Part shown: positions 60,348 through 64,000 of the stretch, one piece after another
Layout of the letters: every line of letters begins with the position of its first letter
Position numbering within the stretch: the stretch's first letter is position 1
Source of the DNA: Anaeramoeba flamelloides
Taxonomy: Eukaryota; Metamonada; Anaeramoebidae
Direction: 5' to 3'
Assembly (NCBI GenBank): GCA_027625915.1
Contig: JANTQA010000051.1
Span: 1,240,501-1,304,500 of the forward strand
Length of the DNA stretch: 64,000 nt
Translations under genes and position numbers: made by a program
The notes under the pieces: generated by a model
The model's input: only the letters and a program-made list of their open reading frames with translations
The model's database searches: none
What the model was told of the DNA's origin: nothing

Positions 60348-62184
60348 TACTTGTTCTTTATTGCCTTAAGTTTTCTAACCATAAGAGCTTTGATGAAATA
60401 TTACCGACAAGAGCAATTAATTTCATAATTCTGATTAGACATATTAAAGAGTTTCTGTATGTTTTTTCTAGTTATCTTTTTCATATAATTTCTTATCTAA
60501 AAATTTTGACAATTTTTTTTTCCATATGATTCTGATAAATTTATTTCTTACACAGTATCAAATGAAATGATTTATGTTTTCGTAATATTGAGTTGAATAA
60601 TCACATTCTTTAGAGTTTTCCTTTTTTTTAATTGTGTTGTATTCAGATTTATTTTTTAATACATATGAGTATCTATTTTGTACACTTATAAAAGTTCTAA
60701 ATTTGAGAAATGTGGTACTTTTATTTAAATTCTAGATAATTTTTTATTTTGAAATTAAAATTTTCCTTCTTGATAATTTTGCAATATTCTTGTATTTTCA
60801 AACGTTGATTGTTTTTCAAATTAGTTAGATATTCATTTTTTATCATAATTTCAAATCATTAATAAAATAATTAAAATATTAGAATTTAAGAATATTAATA
60901 ACATTTATATTACAATATAATAAATATTGAAGTAAAAAAATTAAATAAACTTTTTTTAAGTCATAACAAGAATGGAGTTCTAGATGAACAAATAAGGGGG
61001 TGCATTCAAGTAAAGAATTAAAAAAATTAAAAAAATAATATATAATAAATAAATTGTTAAAAAGTAAATAAATCAATGCAATATTAATAAAATTGAATAT
61101 AAAAACTTTCTTACAAATTTTTCATTCTCAAGAAGATAATAAACTTAAATTCAATAGTTTTATTTCACTGAAATTCAATTATTAAAAAATAAATCTCATT
61201 TAATCAATTCCAAAGAAATACCAAATTAGGGCCATTCACTAATTAAAATGTTAACAATTGTTTATAAATTACAATAATCCCAAAACCAAAAATAAATAAG
61301 TATCTATACTAATAAATTATTGGGAGGTTAAAAAATTTGGAGATGTGGCAAAATAAAAAAAATTATTAGCATTAAATTTGTTGAAATTCCATTACAATTA
61401 TTGTTCGATCAATTGGTAGATACAACCATTGACCTTTTTTATTTGAGTTCTTCTATTCTGAACAACTCAGCTATAAACCTAATATCCATCTGTTGAAAAA
61501 AATATTTCGATCAAACAAAAAAATTTTTGTAATTTAAAAAATTAAATGTAAATCAAAAAACAAAAAGATGAAAAAATGATTTTCATATTTTTCAAAAATC
61601 AAAAATTATTTACAATTTATATGAAATTGTAGTATGGTAATTCTTTTAATCATTTTAATGGTGTGGAAAATTTTTGGATAATAGTTTATTCTTTATTCGT
61701 TAATTAGTCTTTCAGTTTTATATTTAAAAAAAAAAAAGTATAAATTAATTTTCCTTTTTTCAAATATCAACAACTTTTTTTTTTTTAGATAAAAAACATA
61801 AATAATTTTATCGTAAATAAATTCAAATTTAAAATGATAATAAAAGTAAAAGAAAATTTTATTGAAAATAAGTTTGTTTTTTGAATTTTATAATTATATA
61901 ATTAATTTTATAAAAATTATTATTAAATGGGAGTAAGACAAAAATATAAAAAATTAAAAAGAAAAAAAGAAATAATAAAATAATTGAAAAATTAACAAAC
62001 AAAAAATAAAATAAAAAAAAAAAATATAAATATCAAAAATAATATTAAATATAGAATATTGAAAATAATAATAAAAAAAAATATTAATAAAATCTATTTG
62101 TCAAATATATCAAAAAGTAAAAAATACTAATAGATAAAAATAAAAAATATTAAAAACAAATAGCCTAAAATTATTAAAAAAAAT

Positions 62185-63985
62185 TTATTTCCAAATTTTT
62201 CTTTTTTTAATTTTTCTGATAATTTTTTCATAATCTTGTAACCAAGGGTTCAAAGTGGACAAATAACCATTTTTATCCTCTCTATCTGACAATCCGATTG
62301 GTAATATTTCGGTAGCACCTAATTCCTTCAGTTTATCATCTATTTGCTTTGCTGCGTTATTAAATCTTGTATACATTGAAGATCCTAAACCAAAAGTACA
62401 ATATTTTAATCTAGTTAATGACATTGGCTGAAGATTTTTCAGATCTTCCCAAAATTGTAATGCGTTTTCTGGGAAAGATCCATCCCAAAAAGTTGAAGTA
62501 ACGAATATAACAAATTTTTCCTTTTTCAAATTAATTGGTTTTCCAAATTCATTCATTTCCATGATTCTGACTTTTTTTTTTTTCGATTTTGTGATATCAG
62601 CAATTTTTTCAGCTGCCTTTTCAGCTGTGCCTGTTTGTGATCCATATAAAATTAAAAATGAATTCTTAGACGTTAAGCCTTTATTAATGTCTCCATGCTT
62701 TTGTTTTTCTTTTTGCAAGCTCGATTTGAATTTGAAAGGTGCATACGTTGTATGTAGATACATCATGGCCTTTTCTCCGTAGGGTTTTTTCAACCATTCT
62801 TGGTATAATTTTTTTACATAGGGATTGTCATGACTGGACCTTGCTTTCATTTTTTGCTCTCTTTGATAAACAGATTTTATTCGAATTGGGACAATATCTA
62901 AATTTGATCTCGGCTGTCCGCCACCGCCAATGCAGCCGCCAGGGCAGGCCATGATTTCGATGAAATCATAATTAAAGGCAGATGTGCCCCAAGTTTCTAA
63001 AAACTTATGAATGTTTTTACCGCCAGAAACAGCTGCCAATCTTAATTGCTTGCCATCAAAGTCTAAAACGGCCTCCTTAATTCCCTTTAATCCCCTCACT
63101 GCGTTGTACACCAAGGCGGGGAAATTTTCACCAAATTTGAGCCAGTAAGCGCTTCTAACTGCAGCTTCCATCACCCCACCAGAGCCAGCAAATAATTGTG
63201 CCGAGCCCGTTGAAAATCCTAAAGGGTTATCGAATTCTCTTTCTTCCAGTTCTGAAAATTCAATACCCCTCTTGGCCACCATTCTGCCTATTTCCCTAAC
63301 AGTTAAAGCCAAATCAACATCTTTTAACCCCGTTTCTGGATTTCTGAATTGATCTCTTAATAATTCCTTTTTTTTGGCAGTACATGGCATAACGGTGACA
63401 CAAAAGATATCCTTCGGATCGACATTTACTCTTTTTGCATAATAATTTTTGATGACAGATCCAAACATTTGCTGTGGAGATCTACAACTTGACAAATGTG
63501 GTATAATATTAGGATATTGCTTTTCTACCATGTTAACCCATGCTGGGCAACAGGATGTGAACATTGGTAAAATGGAATTCGGGTCTTTGATCCTATGTAA
63601 CAATTCTGTCCCTTCTTCCATTATTGTTAAATCTGCAGTAAATTGAACATCAAATATCCTATTAAATCCTAATAATTTTAATAAATGAACACATTGCCCA
63701 GTTGTTAATGAGCCTGGTGTCAATTTAAAGATTTCTGCCAAACTAATTCTGCATGAAGGTGCAATCCCAACAATTACAAGTTTCTTTTTTGTTTTCATTA
63801 CAACTTCTAAGTTTTCCGTATGATCAATTTCTGTAATGGCACCGGAGGGGCAATATAATGAGCACTGGCCACAAGAAATACACATCGTATCACTTAAAAA
63901 TTTCCCCTTAGTGTTTAACGCTGGCATTAAAGATTCTGAAAAGACTGTTGATGAAATTGTTGAATAGACATTCATACCTATTATT
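62185..63985 (-). CDS. [FeFe]-hydrogenase fused to flavodoxin (5' partial)
   Basis: Catalyses reversible proton reduction to H2 in anaerobic metabolism. The visible 596 codons hold, in order: one [4Fe-4S] ferredoxin motif (C32, C35, C38, C42 in MCISCGQCSLYCP); H-cluster motifs TSCCPAW (140-146), MPCTAKKKE (196-204) and ACPGGCIGGGGQP (343-355); the small-subunit tail NPYVKKLYQEW...HTTY (384-411); and a flavodoxin/FMN domain (440-590: YGSQTGTAE, TSTFWDGSFPEN, FGLGSS). The ATG at 63975 is probably internal. Homologues continue upstream into a further CxxC ferredoxin cluster, and AATAG|GT just upstream looks like a splice acceptor that would leave a Gly codon before Met. So the first exon, with any targeting peptide, lies past 64000. 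Fusion of hydrogenase with flavodoxin is known from Blastocystis; here no reductase (FAD/NAD) domain follows. Confidence 0.93.
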
Positions 63986-64000
63986 TTTTTTATTATTATT

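Larger units (their letters stand above)
58815..62184. other. Intergenic region between convergent FHA-AAA and hydrogenase genes (3.4 kb)
   Basis: The genes converge here, so both 3' ends lie within it. It holds the fold-back copy at 59400-59810 and the MITE at 59859-60347. From 60350 to 62184 I see only A/T-rich sequence. Confidence 0.7.

Overview
The window is nuclear DNA from an AT-rich (well over 70% A+T by eye) unicellular eukaryote. Coding exons sit among long A/T homopolymer tracts, introns follow GT...AG and run from 0.1 to 4.8 kb, and proteins carry poly-Asn and Lys/Glu-rich low-complexity runs. A LisH-RasGEF protein, an [FeFe]-hydrogenase fused to flavodoxin, and EPG5 and UFD1 genes together suggest a free-living anaerobic amoeboid or flagellate protist. 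An Anaeramoeba-like organism fits best, but that is inference from gene content, not proof.

Six protein genes can be supported. (1) 730-10773, minus: three-exon SLC13/DASS-type anion transporter (541 aa). (2) 16553-26301, plus: five-exon RasGEF (1132 aa) with a Gly-Arg-rich N-terminus, a coiled coil, a LisH motif, RasGEF_N and a CDC25 domain. (3) 29946-38031, plus: homologue of the autophagy tether EPG5 (about 2,690 codons), essentially one exon but interrupted by 14 apparent frameshifts, all at homopolymers. (4) 43900-48257, plus: three-exon UFD1 (376 aa) with four SHP-like Cdc48-binding boxes. (5) 52000-58814, plus: two-exon FHA + AAA ATPase (1448 aa) related to the plant DAA1/MSP1-like family. 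(6) 62185-beyond 63975, minus: [FeFe]-hydrogenase H domain fused to a C-terminal flavodoxin, whose 5' exon(s) lie past the window edge. In every spliced gene the reading phases agree across all proposed junctions.

The rest is intergenic and intronic DNA rich in short non-autonomous DNA elements. I can pair by eye: a family with about 95-bp inverted ends and TAA target duplications (4569-5001, 18371-18809, the second nested in an older 1.15-kb repeat whose empty copy is at 2445-3590); a near-identical pair with TA duplications (42404-42893, 59859-60347); a family with ends resembling TCAGTCAAAGGGG (six copies); and a fold-back family near 24.2, 43.0 and 59.4 kb. No rRNA, tRNA, CRISPR or bacterial-type operon was recognised.

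The genes do not form a pathway cluster. By known family roles they cover membrane transport, Ras signalling, autophagosome-lysosome tethering, Cdc48/p97 ubiquitin handling, an organelle/membrane-type AAA ATPase and anaerobic hydrogen metabolism.
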